Source: Candidatus Brocadia sp. | Lineage (GTDB): Bacteria > Planctomycetota > Brocadiia > Brocadiales > Brocadiaceae | Direction: 5' to 3' | DNA: 44,110 nucleotides | Assembly (NCBI GenBank): GCA_011525665.1 | Contig: WYAU01000029.1 | Coordinates: forward strand, 1-44,110 | Shown here: in pieces, positions 9,016-16,608 of the stretch | Layout: each line of letters starts with the position of its first letter | How positions within the stretch are numbered: position 1 is the first letter of the stretch | Notes under the pieces: model-generated | Databases searched by the model: none | The model's input: only the letters and a program-made list of their open reading frames with translations | Told to the model about the DNA's origin: nothing | Translations under genes and position numbers: made by a program

Positions 9016-9096
9016 TTCATACCGGCTTCCCTGCAGGTTCAAAAAGACCCTGTTACTTTGCGTCCCCTGATCACTCAGGGTTTGCCTTTCTCGCTA
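9016..9096 (-). promoter_or_regulatory. Cyclic di-GMP-I riboswitch aptamer 2 (downstream member of tandem pair)
   Basis: Minus strand AGGCAAACC, stem CCCUGA-GUGA-UCAGGG, GGACGCAAAG. GNRA loop and core are intact. It lies only about 80 bases after the terminator of aptamer 3, too little room for an obvious promoter, so the two act in series on one transcript. Confidence 0.85.
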
Positions 9097-9172
9097 TGCT
9101 TTTACTTATAGCATGAAAACACCGCACGAGTAATTATTTGTGCATTATCACCTCTCTGTTATTTTCACAAAA

Positions 9173-9224
9173 ACAAAAAAACCTTACTGGATAAAAATGC
9201 AGTGAAGCATTTTCGGCAGTAAGG
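9173..9224 (-). terminator. Intrinsic terminator of riboswitch 3
   Basis: Minus strand CCTTACT pairs with AGTAAGG, with an inner AAAATGC/GCATTTT stem, then a U-rich run (9180-9171 read as TTTTTTTGTT). Confidence 0.7.
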
Positions 9225-9231
9225 CTTTCTT

Positions 9232-9308
9232 TTATACCACTTCCCTGTAGGTCGAAAAGACCCTGTTACTTTGCGTCCCCTGATCACTCAGGGTTTGCCT
9301 TTCTCGTA
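9232..9308 (-). promoter_or_regulatory. Cyclic di-GMP-I riboswitch aptamer 3 (upstream member of tandem pair)
   Basis: The core is identical to aptamer 2 (AGGCAAACC, CCCUGAGUGAUCAGGG, GGACGCAAAG) but the flanking second domain has diverged. It is the first of two aptamer-terminator modules before the 47-residue-repeat protein. Confidence 0.85.
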
Positions 9309-9483
9309 ATGTTTTATTTCTTTAATTATCTTTAATTATCTTTTAGAATTACGTGATATTTTATTAAAAAATCATCAAGGCTTTGATTATAGTGAGGTCT
9401 TTTAAAAGAGGCTGTAAAACCCCTGTCAATACGCTAGCAGCGAGAGTATTCAAGTGAATAACCCACACAACTTCAGCACCCAA

Positions 9484-9514
9484 TACCCTCTCTTCTTCCC
9501 TGATAGAGAGGGTA
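9484..9514. repeat. 8-bp inverted repeat in the 9313-9608 spacer
   Basis: TACCCTCT (9484-9491) and AGAGGGTA (9507-9514). It may end the PEP-CTERM transcript, but no U run follows. Nothing else was recognised between 9313 and 9608. Confidence 0.35.
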
Positions 9515-9608
9515 CGGTAAATTTAGCCAATAACCACTTTTTACGTCGCGAAGACCAAAAGTCACAAAAAACTCTGCGACCTAGGTGATTTTGCATTTCC
9601 TGAAAGAT

Positions 9609-9866
9609 TTAATTAGGAATTCCCTCCGCCATATCAGCGCCCTGACTCTTTGATTCCTTCAATTTCCTTCTGTTTCGTAAGTATCGCAAACCCACCAAAG
9701 TCCCTCCGCCGGCTGCAAAGAGAACACAACTAATGGGTTCCGGAGCAGCTTTAGGCGGGTTTCCCTTTCTTCCCATTCCTCCGGCATTCGCAAGGTCGAT
9801 GACTATCATCGTGGATACGATAAAGGCGCTTATAGATACTCCAACTGTAAGTAATTTTTTTCTCAT
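9609..9866 (-). CDS. Small PEP-CTERM sorted protein
   Basis: An 85-residue secreted protein with an N-terminal signal peptide (KKLLTVGVSISAFIVSTMIVI) and a C-terminal sorting signal: PEPIS, a hydrophobic stretch containing a GGG turn, then RNRRK. The mature region between the signals is only about 15-20 residues (rich in Gly, Lys and Pro), so it may be a tag-like anchor or matrix peptide. Unusually, about 17 residues follow the basic cluster. The second ATG (9866) is chosen because AAGGAGG lies 6 bases before it, while the first ATG abuts that site. It is co-transcribed after 9882-10484 behind tandem riboswitches 4 and 5. The nearby exosortase is the likely processing enzyme (inferred). Confidence 0.85.
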   Translation of the reverse strand: MRKKLLTVGVSISAFIVSTMIVIDLANAGGMGRKGNPPKAAPEPISCVLFAAGGGTLVGLRYLRNRRKLKESKSQGADMAEGIPN

Positions 9867-9881
9867 TTCCATCCTCCTTCG

Positions 9882-10484
9882 TTAATCGCCAACGACTTCA
9901 AATTGACCAAAATCTTTCCCTCTTTTCCCGCTTGGAAAAGGCTTCACCGTTGCAAGATAATCGTAAATCCCTTCGCTTAATGAATCTTCCGGTTTCCACC
10001 AGGCAAAATACCAATAATCAGGGTTTAACAGTCCGCCGGGTTCTTGCAAATCTTCAATTTCTTCCTGATATTCATACTCACCATCCGGCCCTTCAATCTC
10101 CCAGTTTACTTTTACTTTGGTTTTGTTCGTTACCCTGAACGCCACAAACAAATAAGCTTCATCCGGATACACCCATGCCCAATAAGTATCATTTTCATGT
10201 TTGTCTGTGTAGCTTGTGTAGGCCGCGTATACAATAGCTGTGGGATTAACATTGGGAATTACACCCTTTTTTGATTTAAACACTTTCGAAAGTGATTTAC
10301 TTCCCATTTGTTCGCCGCGTATACGGCCAAGCCCAAACTGCCCGTTATTTTGCACAACCTCAACCGATGAATTTCTTGGAAGATCGCGAGTATCCTTGGC
10401 AAAAGAAACATGCGTCAATGCAAAAATCACCGTAAAGGGAATTACTACTACAAACAAACCTTTAATAATCTTTAAAAAATTCAT
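9882..10484 (-). CDS. Secreted protein of unknown function, riboswitch-controlled
   Basis: A 200-residue protein with a signal peptide (GLFVVVIPFTVIFALTHVSFA). No family was recognised. The C-terminal half (about 90-195) is rich in Tyr and Trp with alternating hydrophobic strands, and ends on DFGQFEVVG; this looks like an immunoglobulin-like beta-sandwich, which is an impression from pattern only. The ATG at 10484 has AAGGAGG 6 bases upstream; an ATG at 10505 lacks one. The PEP-CTERM gene starts 15 bases after its stop, so the two probably work together outside the cell. Expression is behind tandem c-di-GMP riboswitches 4 and 5. Confidence 0.8.
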   Translation of the reverse strand: MNFLKIIKGLFVVVIPFTVIFALTHVSFAKDTRDLPRNSSVEVVQNNGQFGLGRIRGEQMGSKSLSKVFKSKKGVIPNVNPTAIVYAAYTSYTDKHENDTYWAWVYPDEAYLFVAFRVTNKTKVKVNWEIEGPDGEYEYQEEIEDLQEPGGLLNPDYWYFAWWKPEDSLSEGIYDYLATVKPFPSGKRGKDFGQFEVVGD

Positions 10485-10637
10485 TCTTCCCTCCTTTCCA
10501 ACCATTTAATTTTTATTGCTCCCAATACACTCATTCATTACGACAAGAAATACTTCTTTTCATAACCAACAATCCCCACCTAAATCAATGTTGACATATT
10601 TTTCCTCCTTTCCAGATTATACCGAAGCCTCCTAAAA

Positions 10638-10690
10638 CAAAAAAGCCTTGCTGTAAAGATATTCTACAAAACATCTTCGGCAGCAAGGCT
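10638..10690 (-). terminator. Intrinsic terminator of riboswitch 4
   Basis: Minus strand AGCCTTGCTG pairs perfectly with CAGCAAGGCT, with a further GAAGAT/ATCTTT inner stem, then a run of six U. It is the strongest terminator hairpin of the set. Confidence 0.85.
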
Positions 10691-10693
10691 GTC

Positions 10694-10768
10694 TTACATT
10701 ACGTCCTTGTAAGTTACAAGACCCTTTACTTTGCGCCCCCTGATCACTCAGGGTTTGCCTTTGTCGTA
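10694..10768 (-). promoter_or_regulatory. Cyclic di-GMP-I riboswitch aptamer 4 (downstream member of tandem pair)
   Basis: Minus strand AGGCAAACC, stem CCCUGA-GUGA-UCAGGG, then GGGCGCAAAG, where copies 1, 2, 3 and 6 have GGACGCAAAG. The second domain forms a CUUGU/ACAAG hairpin. It is nearly identical to aptamer 5, indicating recent duplication. Confidence 0.8.
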
Positions 10769-10921
10769 AAGCGTAACAGTTGAATTTTCCGTTATTATCT
10801 TATCATAAAATTCTCAGAATTTTTCCAGAGAAAATAAAAGACAAGCATCTTTTAAAATTACCTTATCGTGTGATTCTTAGGCTGGAAAGTTTACAACAGC
10901 CATAGAGTATTAAGGTGGTAC

Positions 10922-10977
10922 AAAAAAAATAGCCTTGCTGTAAAGATATTTTACAAAACATCTTCGGCAGCAAGGCT
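10922..10977 (-). terminator. Intrinsic terminator of riboswitch 5
   Basis: Perfect AGCCTTGCTG/CAGCAAGGCT stem on the minus strand, followed by ATTTTTTTT. Almost the same sequence as the terminator of riboswitch 4. Confidence 0.85.
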
Positions 10978-10980
10978 ATC

Positions 10981-11055
10981 TTACATTACGTCCTTGTAAG
11001 TTACAAGACCCTTTACTTTGCGCCCCCTGATCACTCAGGGTTTGCCTTTATCGAT
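10981..11055 (-). promoter_or_regulatory. Cyclic di-GMP-I riboswitch aptamer 5 (upstream member of tandem pair)
   Basis: Same core as aptamer 4, including the A-to-G change that gives GGGCGCAAAG. Only a few differences are seen over the whole aptamer-terminator module. A promoter lies about 40 bases upstream. Confidence 0.8.
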
Positions 11056-11091
11056 ATGCAGTATCAACCTTATTTCACATTACGGTGAGAG

Positions 11092-11119
11092 ATTTTATCG
11101 TATAATTTTAAAATGTCAA
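11092..11119 (-). promoter_or_regulatory. Sigma70-type promoter before riboswitches 5 and 4
   Basis: Minus strand TTGACA (11119-11114), 16 bases, TAAAAT (11097-11092), just ahead of aptamer 5. Confidence 0.6.
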
Positions 11120-11667
11120 GTAAAAAAAATAAAAATAATTCCATGAGATACAATTCTGTTTCACTCGATCCTTGTAATTTTAAATTTTGCAATTGCAAAT
11201 CCAATTTCATTTTGTATAATTCACGCAGCTATAGGCGGATAGACGATTAACCAGTCCGACTGATCGGGTTTTTTTCATAATAGTTTAGATTTCACCTTGC
11301 AGTGTCTATAAAAGCTCGAACGAAGCACTTGTCGTTGAATGATATAAAAACAACCGCTCAGCGTATGGCAAGTAATAACAAGCTTACTATGGAGTTGCCG
11401 CTACTAATATGGTAAGAGACCTCAACCAATTATCGGCAGCATATCTTCGGGTAACTATGCTTATTGCACCCCTCTCCAGTGATTGTTCCTTCGGTAATGC
11501 CTATGGTAGCAGAAAATATCCCCCCTTGAACGCTTCGTCAATTGCCCGGCTTGTACCTATGTCGGGTTCGGATTTCACATTGCCGCCGGTATCGGGCAGT
11601 ATCCTGCCAAAAAGCTTTATTTCGGTGCGAAATGCGGTATTCTTCGGGTTAAGAGCAGAATTTTAGC
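11120..11667. other. Intergenic stretch, possible gene remnant on the minus strand
   Basis: No intact gene. Between about 11500 and 11660 a minus-strand frame without start codon has protein-like composition (it includes NVKSEPDIGTSRAIDEAF) and ends at TAG; it may be a decayed gene fragment. A plus-strand frame of 85 codons over the same DNA looks like its shadow. Confidence 0.35.
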
Positions 11668-13077
11668 ATGATAAAAGAACACAACATATTATTCAAATGG
11701 GTGATGATATTTATCGATCTTTGCATTGTCGTTATAACTTTTTTTCTGAGTCTCTTTATAACAAGCGAATTTGATTTTTTCAATAACGAGCTCGGTCTTT
11801 ATATCGTATTATTGCCCACGTTGCTTATTATCTGGGGCATCCTTCTCTACTATTTTGGAATGTATGATTCTTTTAGAACCAAACAAATACTCGATATTCT
11901 CTTTATTGTAACCGAAACGACCCTTATTGGAGGCAGCATTTTTGGAAGCTTTATTTTCATTACAAATATAGAATCCATCAGTAGACTCCATATATTTTAC
12001 TCATTTTTGCTTGCAGCGATATGCATCAGTATTGAAAAAGTCGCTCTTGTGCTATCCTTTCGATATCAACGCAAAAAAGGTCTTAATACAAGAAATATGC
12101 TGATCGTTGGCACAGGCAAAAGGGCTCAGCGTTTTGTTCATTTAATCAGCAAGCACGTTGAGTGGGGCATTAATATTATTGGTCTTGTGGATGAAGATAT
12201 TGCAAAAATAAACAATACCATACATGGCCATAAAGTTATAGGTTCCTTCAAGGATGTGCCTGACATAATCAAAAATAATGTTGTCGATGAGATTATGTTT
12301 ATCGTCCCGCGTTCCTGGTTAAGCAAGATTGAAGAGATAATGTACAGATGTGAAATCGAGGGATTAAAAGTAAGTGTTGCTCTGGATTTGTTTGAGCTTA
12401 AGTTATCAAAAGCAAAATACAGTTATCTGGATAATTTCCCTGTACTGACTTTTGAAAGTACACCGGACCAGTTAATACGCCTCTTAATAAAGCGTTTGTT
12501 TGACATACTATTCTCCGGCGTAGCGCTCATTTTATTATCACCGCTTTTCGCCGTCATTTCCTTACTGATAAAGACAACATCGCAAGGCAGTATATTTTTC
12601 AAGCAACAAAGAAGCAGTCTGTACGGCAGAAAATTCCTGCTTTACAAGTTCAGAACAATGGTTGAAGATGCTGAGATTAAGCTGAAAGATCTGTTGGTAT
12701 ACAACGAAATGGATGGACCCGTCTTTAAGATGAAAGATGATCCCCGGATAACAAAGGTTGGAAAATTCTTAAGGAAGCTTAGTATTGATGAATTGCCACA
12801 ATTATGGAATGTTTTCAAGGGGGACATGAGTCTGGTGGGCCCGAGACCCCCGATTCCGGCAGAAGTGGAAAAATACAAACCCTGGCAACGAAGAAGGCTT
12901 AGCATGAGACCGGGCATTACCTGTCTCTGGCAAGCATACGGAAGAAATAAAATAACCGATTTCAATGAATGGATGAAACTTGATCTAGAGTATATCGACA
13001 ACTGGTCACTGTGGCTCGATTTTAAAATCATGCTCAGAACCATACCTGCTGTATTATTTGGAACAGGAGCAAAATAA
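11668..13077 (+). CDS. Polyprenyl glycosylphosphotransferase (WcaJ/EpsE type), EPS priming
   Basis: A 469-residue integral membrane enzyme that would transfer a sugar-1-phosphate from UDP-sugar to undecaprenyl phosphate, the first step in building an exopolysaccharide repeat unit. About four N-terminal membrane helices (residues 5-130), a CoA-binding-like domain (about 140-250, MLIVGTGKRA), one helix at about 275-300 (DILFSGVALILLSPLFAV), and the catalytic bacterial sugar transferase domain (about 305-465) are visible. Signature motifs: YKFRTM, DELPQLWNVFKGDMSLVGPRP near 374-394, and RPGITCLWQ. The length is typical. The ribosome site is weak (AAGAG). No other EPS genes adjoin it here. The sugar specificity cannot be read from sequence. 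Confidence 0.92.
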   Translation: MIKEHNILFKWVMIFIDLCIVVITFFLSLFITSEFDFFNNELGLYIVLLPTLLIIWGILLYYFGMYDSFRTKQILDILFIVTETTLIGGSIFGSFIFITNIESISRLHIFYSFLLAAICISIEKVALVLSFRYQRKKGLNTRNMLIVGTGKRAQRFVHLISKHVEWGINIIGLVDEDIAKINNTIHGHKVIGSFKDVPDIIKNNVVDEIMFIVPRSWLSKIEEIMYRCEIEGLKVSVALDLFELKLSKAKYSYLDNFPVLTFESTPDQLIRLLIKRLFDILFSGVALILLSPLFAVISLLIKTTSQGSIFFKQQRSSLYGRKFLLYKFRTMVEDAEIKLKDLLVYNEMDGPVFKMKDDPRITKVGKFLRKLSIDELPQLWNVFKGDMSLVGPRPPIPAEVEKYKPWQRRRLSMRPGITCLWQAYGRNKITDFNEWMKLDLEYIDNWSLWLDFKIMLRTIPAVLFGTGAK

Positions 13078-13178
13078 TTATCAGAAGGGACGTCGAAACT
13101 CCCCGTTAAAATTCCAACAGCCTTAATTCAGTGCAACGATTAACAGACCATATCCTGACAGACATCTATTTTTACAAC

Positions 13179-14576
13179 TCACCATTTCGCCATTGTATAT
13201 AAAATTTTCCGGCAAAATTCTGTAAGTGTATTGTCCCGTGCCCCCATAACAAGAATGCAGTCGCCCGGAGAAACCAGCTTATAAATTGCTGGAATAATAT
13301 CGTCCCTCTTTTCAATAAAAAAGGCATTTTTTCCACCTCTGCTGACCCTCTTAACGATATCGGAAGAAGAGATATTTTTCCTGGCAGTGCCACCGGCGTA
13401 AAATATTTCGGGCAGAAAAAGGACGTCGTGAGGAGAAAGGGCTTTCGTAAATGCATCGACAAATTCTTCCTTCATAAAACGGGTGGGGCCATAACCATGT
13501 GGCTGGAAGATGGCAATCACCCTCTTGCAACCAAGCTTTACCGCAGTGATCGCCGCCATAACTTTTTCAGGATTGTGGGCATAGTCATCTATTACCTTTA
13601 CTCCATCAACCTCTCCGACAATATCCATCCGGCGTTGCACACCCCTGAATTCCCTCAGTGCTGCGGAAATTTTACCGTCGCTGATATTTAAGCTCCTCGC
13701 AACTCCAATGGCTGCAAGTGTGTTTGATACATTGTAACTACCGGGAAGGTTTATCTCAAATGATTGCGCATCTATGGTGAACGTGGATTGAAATGGTTTA
13801 TAGACGATATTCTTTGCACATATACCGGCATTGTCATGTAATCCGTAAGTAACAATATCCTTATGGTCAAAATCTATCGCCTTCAGGTACGGACAATCTG
13901 TATTGAGAATGAGCCTTTCCCGGGTATTTTGCGAAAGAGTTATAAACATCTTAGATATCTCTTCGACAGATTTGTGATCTTTCGAGATATTGGTAATAAC
14001 GGATATGCGGGGCGCATACAAAACAATGCTGCCGTCACTCTCATCAGCCTCAATGGCGATGATGTCCGAGACGCCTGTCTTTGCATTACCTAAACGGGAA
14101 TTATTCGCATAATTCTTAATACAGCCACCTACGATAATGGTAGGAGACAGACCGGCAAAATCGAGGATGTAGCCCACCATACAGCTTACCGTGGTCTTTC
14201 CATTTGTTCCTCCAACGGCAATGCCATACCCCGGATTAAACATTTCAGCAAGGATGTCGGCGCGTTTTATGATTTTTTTGTTAAATACACGTGCTTTCCT
14301 AACATCAGGATTATCTTCTTCGATAGCAGAGGAAACCACGACATAGTCTGTATTTTCTTTCACACCGGAACCGTCCTGAGGATAAAGTGAAATACCCTGT
14401 GCCGAAAGCTTTGAGAAAACATCCTGGGTAATATATTTATCGTAATTTCTGTCGGAACCGCTCACAACATGGCCTTTCTCCCTAAGTACCTGTGCAATTG
14501 CACTCATACCAATGCCACCCACGCCTACTAAATGATACGAAAACCCCGTGAAATTCCCGCAACTACCCTTTATCAC
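13179..14576 (-). CDS. MurC-like Mur ligase
   Basis: A 465-residue ATP-dependent ligase of the MurC/Mpl type: N-terminal Rossmann domain (LVGVGGIGMSAIA), ATP-binding GGTNGKTT at about 122-129, EADESDGS at about 176-183, and the central DDYAHNPEK motif. MurC adds L-Ala to UDP-MurNAc in the cytoplasm. Departures from standard MurC are visible: DDYAHNP instead of the usual DDYxHHP, TNISKDH instead of TNI-x-x-DHLD, and a C-terminus with MGARDNTLTEF. It also sits outside any division cluster, so it may act on another UDP-sugar or amino acid. The GTG at 14576 is preferred since GGGAGG lies 5 bases upstream; a GTG at 14582 is too close. Confidence 0.8.
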   Translation of the reverse strand: MIKGSCGNFTGFSYHLVGVGGIGMSAIAQVLREKGHVVSGSDRNYDKYITQDVFSKLSAQGISLYPQDGSGVKENTDYVVVSSAIEEDNPDVRKARVFNKKIIKRADILAEMFNPGYGIAVGGTNGKTTVSCMVGYILDFAGLSPTIIVGGCIKNYANNSRLGNAKTGVSDIIAIEADESDGSIVLYAPRISVITNISKDHKSVEEISKMFITLSQNTRERLILNTDCPYLKAIDFDHKDIVTYGLHDNAGICAKNIVYKPFQSTFTIDAQSFEINLPGSYNVSNTLAAIGVARSLNISDGKISAALREFRGVQRRMDIVGEVDGVKVIDDYAHNPEKVMAAITAVKLGCKRVIAIFQPHGYGPTRFMKEEFVDAFTKALSPHDVLFLPEIFYAGGTARKNISSSDIVKRVSRGGKNAFFIEKRDDIIPAIYKLVSPGDCILVMGARDNTLTEFCRKILYTMAKW

Positions 14577-14937
14577 TCCCACCTCCCTTTATTAACAGGA
14601 AAATGCGGGGATTCAGAAGAAATTAATAATGCGGGAAGATTGATGAGAATCCGGGATGTATTCTGTTTCGTCTCATGTTTCATAATTTCTGGACTATACA
14701 GTATGGGGTTTTCATTGTCAAAATATTTCTCCATTCACTATATTCATTCTTGACAAGTCTGATTATTCATTCTAGAATCAGACGCTTGATTACCGATGAA
14801 CCGTTAATTCTTCTAAAAACACTGTTAACTAAAAATTAGGCCAAAACGGTAAAATGATTTCTGAATATCCGTCTGATTCACCATAAACCGAAGATTCTGT
14901 GTTTACTTTATTTTATTACGCAGTTGGAGGATACATA
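14577..14937. other. Divergent intergenic region between murC-like gene and speD
   Basis: Holds the speD promoter (14750-14778) and a leader of about 150 bases before the GTG start. No gene is seen. Confidence 0.5.
14750..14778 (+). promoter_or_regulatory. Strong sigma70-type promoter for the polyamine operon
   Basis: TTGACA (14750-14755), 17 bases, TAGAAT (14773-14778). Near-consensus with optimal spacing. Confidence 0.7.
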
Positions 14938-15366
14938 GTGGATGCATTAGGTAGACACATCATCCTGGAGATGTGGGGATGCTGCAATGAGATCATCAAC
15001 AATGTTGAAAGTGTAAAGGAAATTCTCACAGAAGCCACAAAATCTATAAAGGCAACGTTGGTGGACGTAGTATGCCATCAATTTAGTCCTTATGGTGTTA
15101 CAGGTGTGGTTATTCTTGCAGAGTCTCATATTTCGGTTCATACCTGGCCTGAATATGGCTATGCCGCGGCAGACATCTTCCTCTGTGGTGGCAACATTAT
15201 TCATCCTCAGAACGCAGCTTCTTTTCTCATGCAGGCATTTCAGGCAAAAGAAACCTCTCTGTTGGAATTTAAAAGAGGGCATCTTTCATCCAGAAAGATA
15301 CAAAATGGCAAAATGGCGGAGATGAATGGGAATGTCCCGGATCCTCATTCTCCAATCTGCTTATAG
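14938..15366 (+). CDS. speD: S-adenosylmethionine decarboxylase proenzyme
   Basis: A 142-residue class 1B AdoMet decarboxylase; it self-cleaves to make a pyruvoyl group and produces decarboxylated AdoMet, the aminopropyl donor. The start is GTG at 14938 (GGAGG 7 bases upstream, first residues DALGRH). With this start Glu62-Ser63 is the cleavage site within AESHISVHTWPE, and His68 and Cys83 fall at the same numbers as the catalytic residues of the Thermotoga maritima enzyme; position 55 is Thr rather than Ser. A C-terminal tail of about 20 residues is longer than usual. It is followed at once by an aminopropyltransferase gene, giving a two-step polyamine operon. Confidence 0.95.
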   Translation: MDALGRHIILEMWGCCNEIINNVESVKEILTEATKSIKATLVDVVCHQFSPYGVTGVVILAESHISVHTWPEYGYAAADIFLCGGNIIHPQNAASFLMQAFQAKETSLLEFKRGHLSSRKIQNGKMAEMNGNVPDPHSPICL

Positions 15367-15383
15367 GAATGGCGAGGGATTAT

Positions 15384-16331
15384 ATGGAGAAAGCCCCGGT
15401 AAACTGGATAGACGATTATTTTAACAGCTACGAACTGCACAAACACGCCTTCAAAAATGTTGTCTGCCAGGTTCAGTCAGAGATTCAAAAGATTATCATA
15501 GTTGACACCTATAATTTCGGAAGATGTCTCATCCTTGGCAACGAGTTTCAGTCGGCGGAAACTGATGAGTTTATCTACCACGAAGCACTCGTCCACCCTT
15601 CTCTTACCCTGCACCCTGGCGCAGAAAGCATCCTTATTTTGGGCGGCGGCGAAGGGGCAACCTTGCGGGAAGCGCTTCGTCACCGAGCGATAAAAAAGGC
15701 TGTAATGGTCGATATTGACAAGGAAATGATACATTGTTCCAAGAAATTTCTTTCCTCATTTCACGCGGGTTCATTTGATGACAATCGTGCGGAACTTCTT
15801 ATTGAAGACGGACGAAAATATCTGGAACGGATACAGGATAAATTTGACGTGATCATCGTAGACGTCAATGATCCGTTAGAAGGCGGGCCAGCATATATGC
15901 TCTTTACCCTTGAATTTTATCATATCATTGCAGAAAGACTGAAAAAGAATGGGATCCTCATCGTACAATCAGGTGCTGCCTCTCTTTCAGAAAACAATGC
16001 TTTTACCTGCATCTGCAATACATTAAGCCAGGTATTTTCGCATGTATTCCCTTATGTTGCCTACATCCCCTCTTATGCACTCCAATGGGGATTTGCCCTG
16101 GCGACGCATAACCCGTCCAATCTTGATATAACGGCTGAAGAAATTGATACAAGGATCAATTCACGGATTAGCGGCGAACTGCGTTTTTATGATAGTATTA
16201 CCCATCACGCACTCTTTAATCTGCCAAAGTATTTACGGGCCGACATCCAAAAACAAAAGCACGTCATACGGGATAATAACCCGTTAAAAGAACACTATCC
16301 CGGTATTTCCACAGAATCCACAAATCATTAA
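15384..16331 (+). CDS. Aminopropyltransferase, ACL5/thermospermine synthase-like
   Basis: A cytosolic enzyme of about 315 residues that transfers the aminopropyl group made by SpeD to a polyamine. It has the dcAdoMet site LGGGEGATLRE, acidic VDID and the catalytic Asp in VDVNDPLEGGPAYMLFT. The EGGP-x-Y-x-L-[YF]-T segment, the IPSYALQWGFALA segment and the C-terminal AEEIDTRINSRISGELRFYD are closer, from memory, to plant ACL5 thermospermine synthases than to SpeE, so the product may be thermospermine or another tetraamine. The ATG at 15384 has GAGGGA just upstream; an in-frame ATG at 15369 is 2 bases after the speD stop and is also possible. Same operon as speD. Confidence 0.88.
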   Translation: MEKAPVNWIDDYFNSYELHKHAFKNVVCQVQSEIQKIIIVDTYNFGRCLILGNEFQSAETDEFIYHEALVHPSLTLHPGAESILILGGGEGATLREALRHRAIKKAVMVDIDKEMIHCSKKFLSSFHAGSFDDNRAELLIEDGRKYLERIQDKFDVIIVDVNDPLEGGPAYMLFTLEFYHIIAERLKKNGILIVQSGAASLSENNAFTCICNTLSQVFSHVFPYVAYIPSYALQWGFALATHNPSNLDITAEEIDTRINSRISGELRFYDSITHHALFNLPKYLRADIQKQKHVIRDNNPLKEHYPGISTESTNH

Positions 16332-16608
16332 ATTACAAAAGTTACAGAATACATACCTTTCTTATGTCGTACTCCTGTCGTACCCTTTTTATTGTGTAAT
16401 GGCTAAACCTGTCCCGATCGAAGGTTGTCAAGTCATCCTCCCCAGCCCGGCCAGCATTCTCAGCAAATTGCAAGATACCATAAATATAAATTATCCGGGA
16501 CTGCTCTGATCTTAGCGGAACGGGACTTGCCGGATGGTCATGTCTTTGCTCAAGTTCAACGCTGTCATCGAAGCTTTCCGAACCATCACGTCAAAGACCT
16601 TTGTGGTT

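Noticed and set aside
9016-9308. cGAMP-type (GEMM-Ib) specificity for the aptamers
   Set aside because: The position matching Vc2 G20 reads G in all six copies; cGAMP riboswitches usually carry A there. Binding tests would still be needed.
969-11055. The repeated AGCCTT...CAGCAAGGCT hairpins considered as CRISPR or IS repeats
   Set aside because: They always follow a GEMM aptamer, end in a U run and lie at gene leaders, so they are riboswitch terminators.
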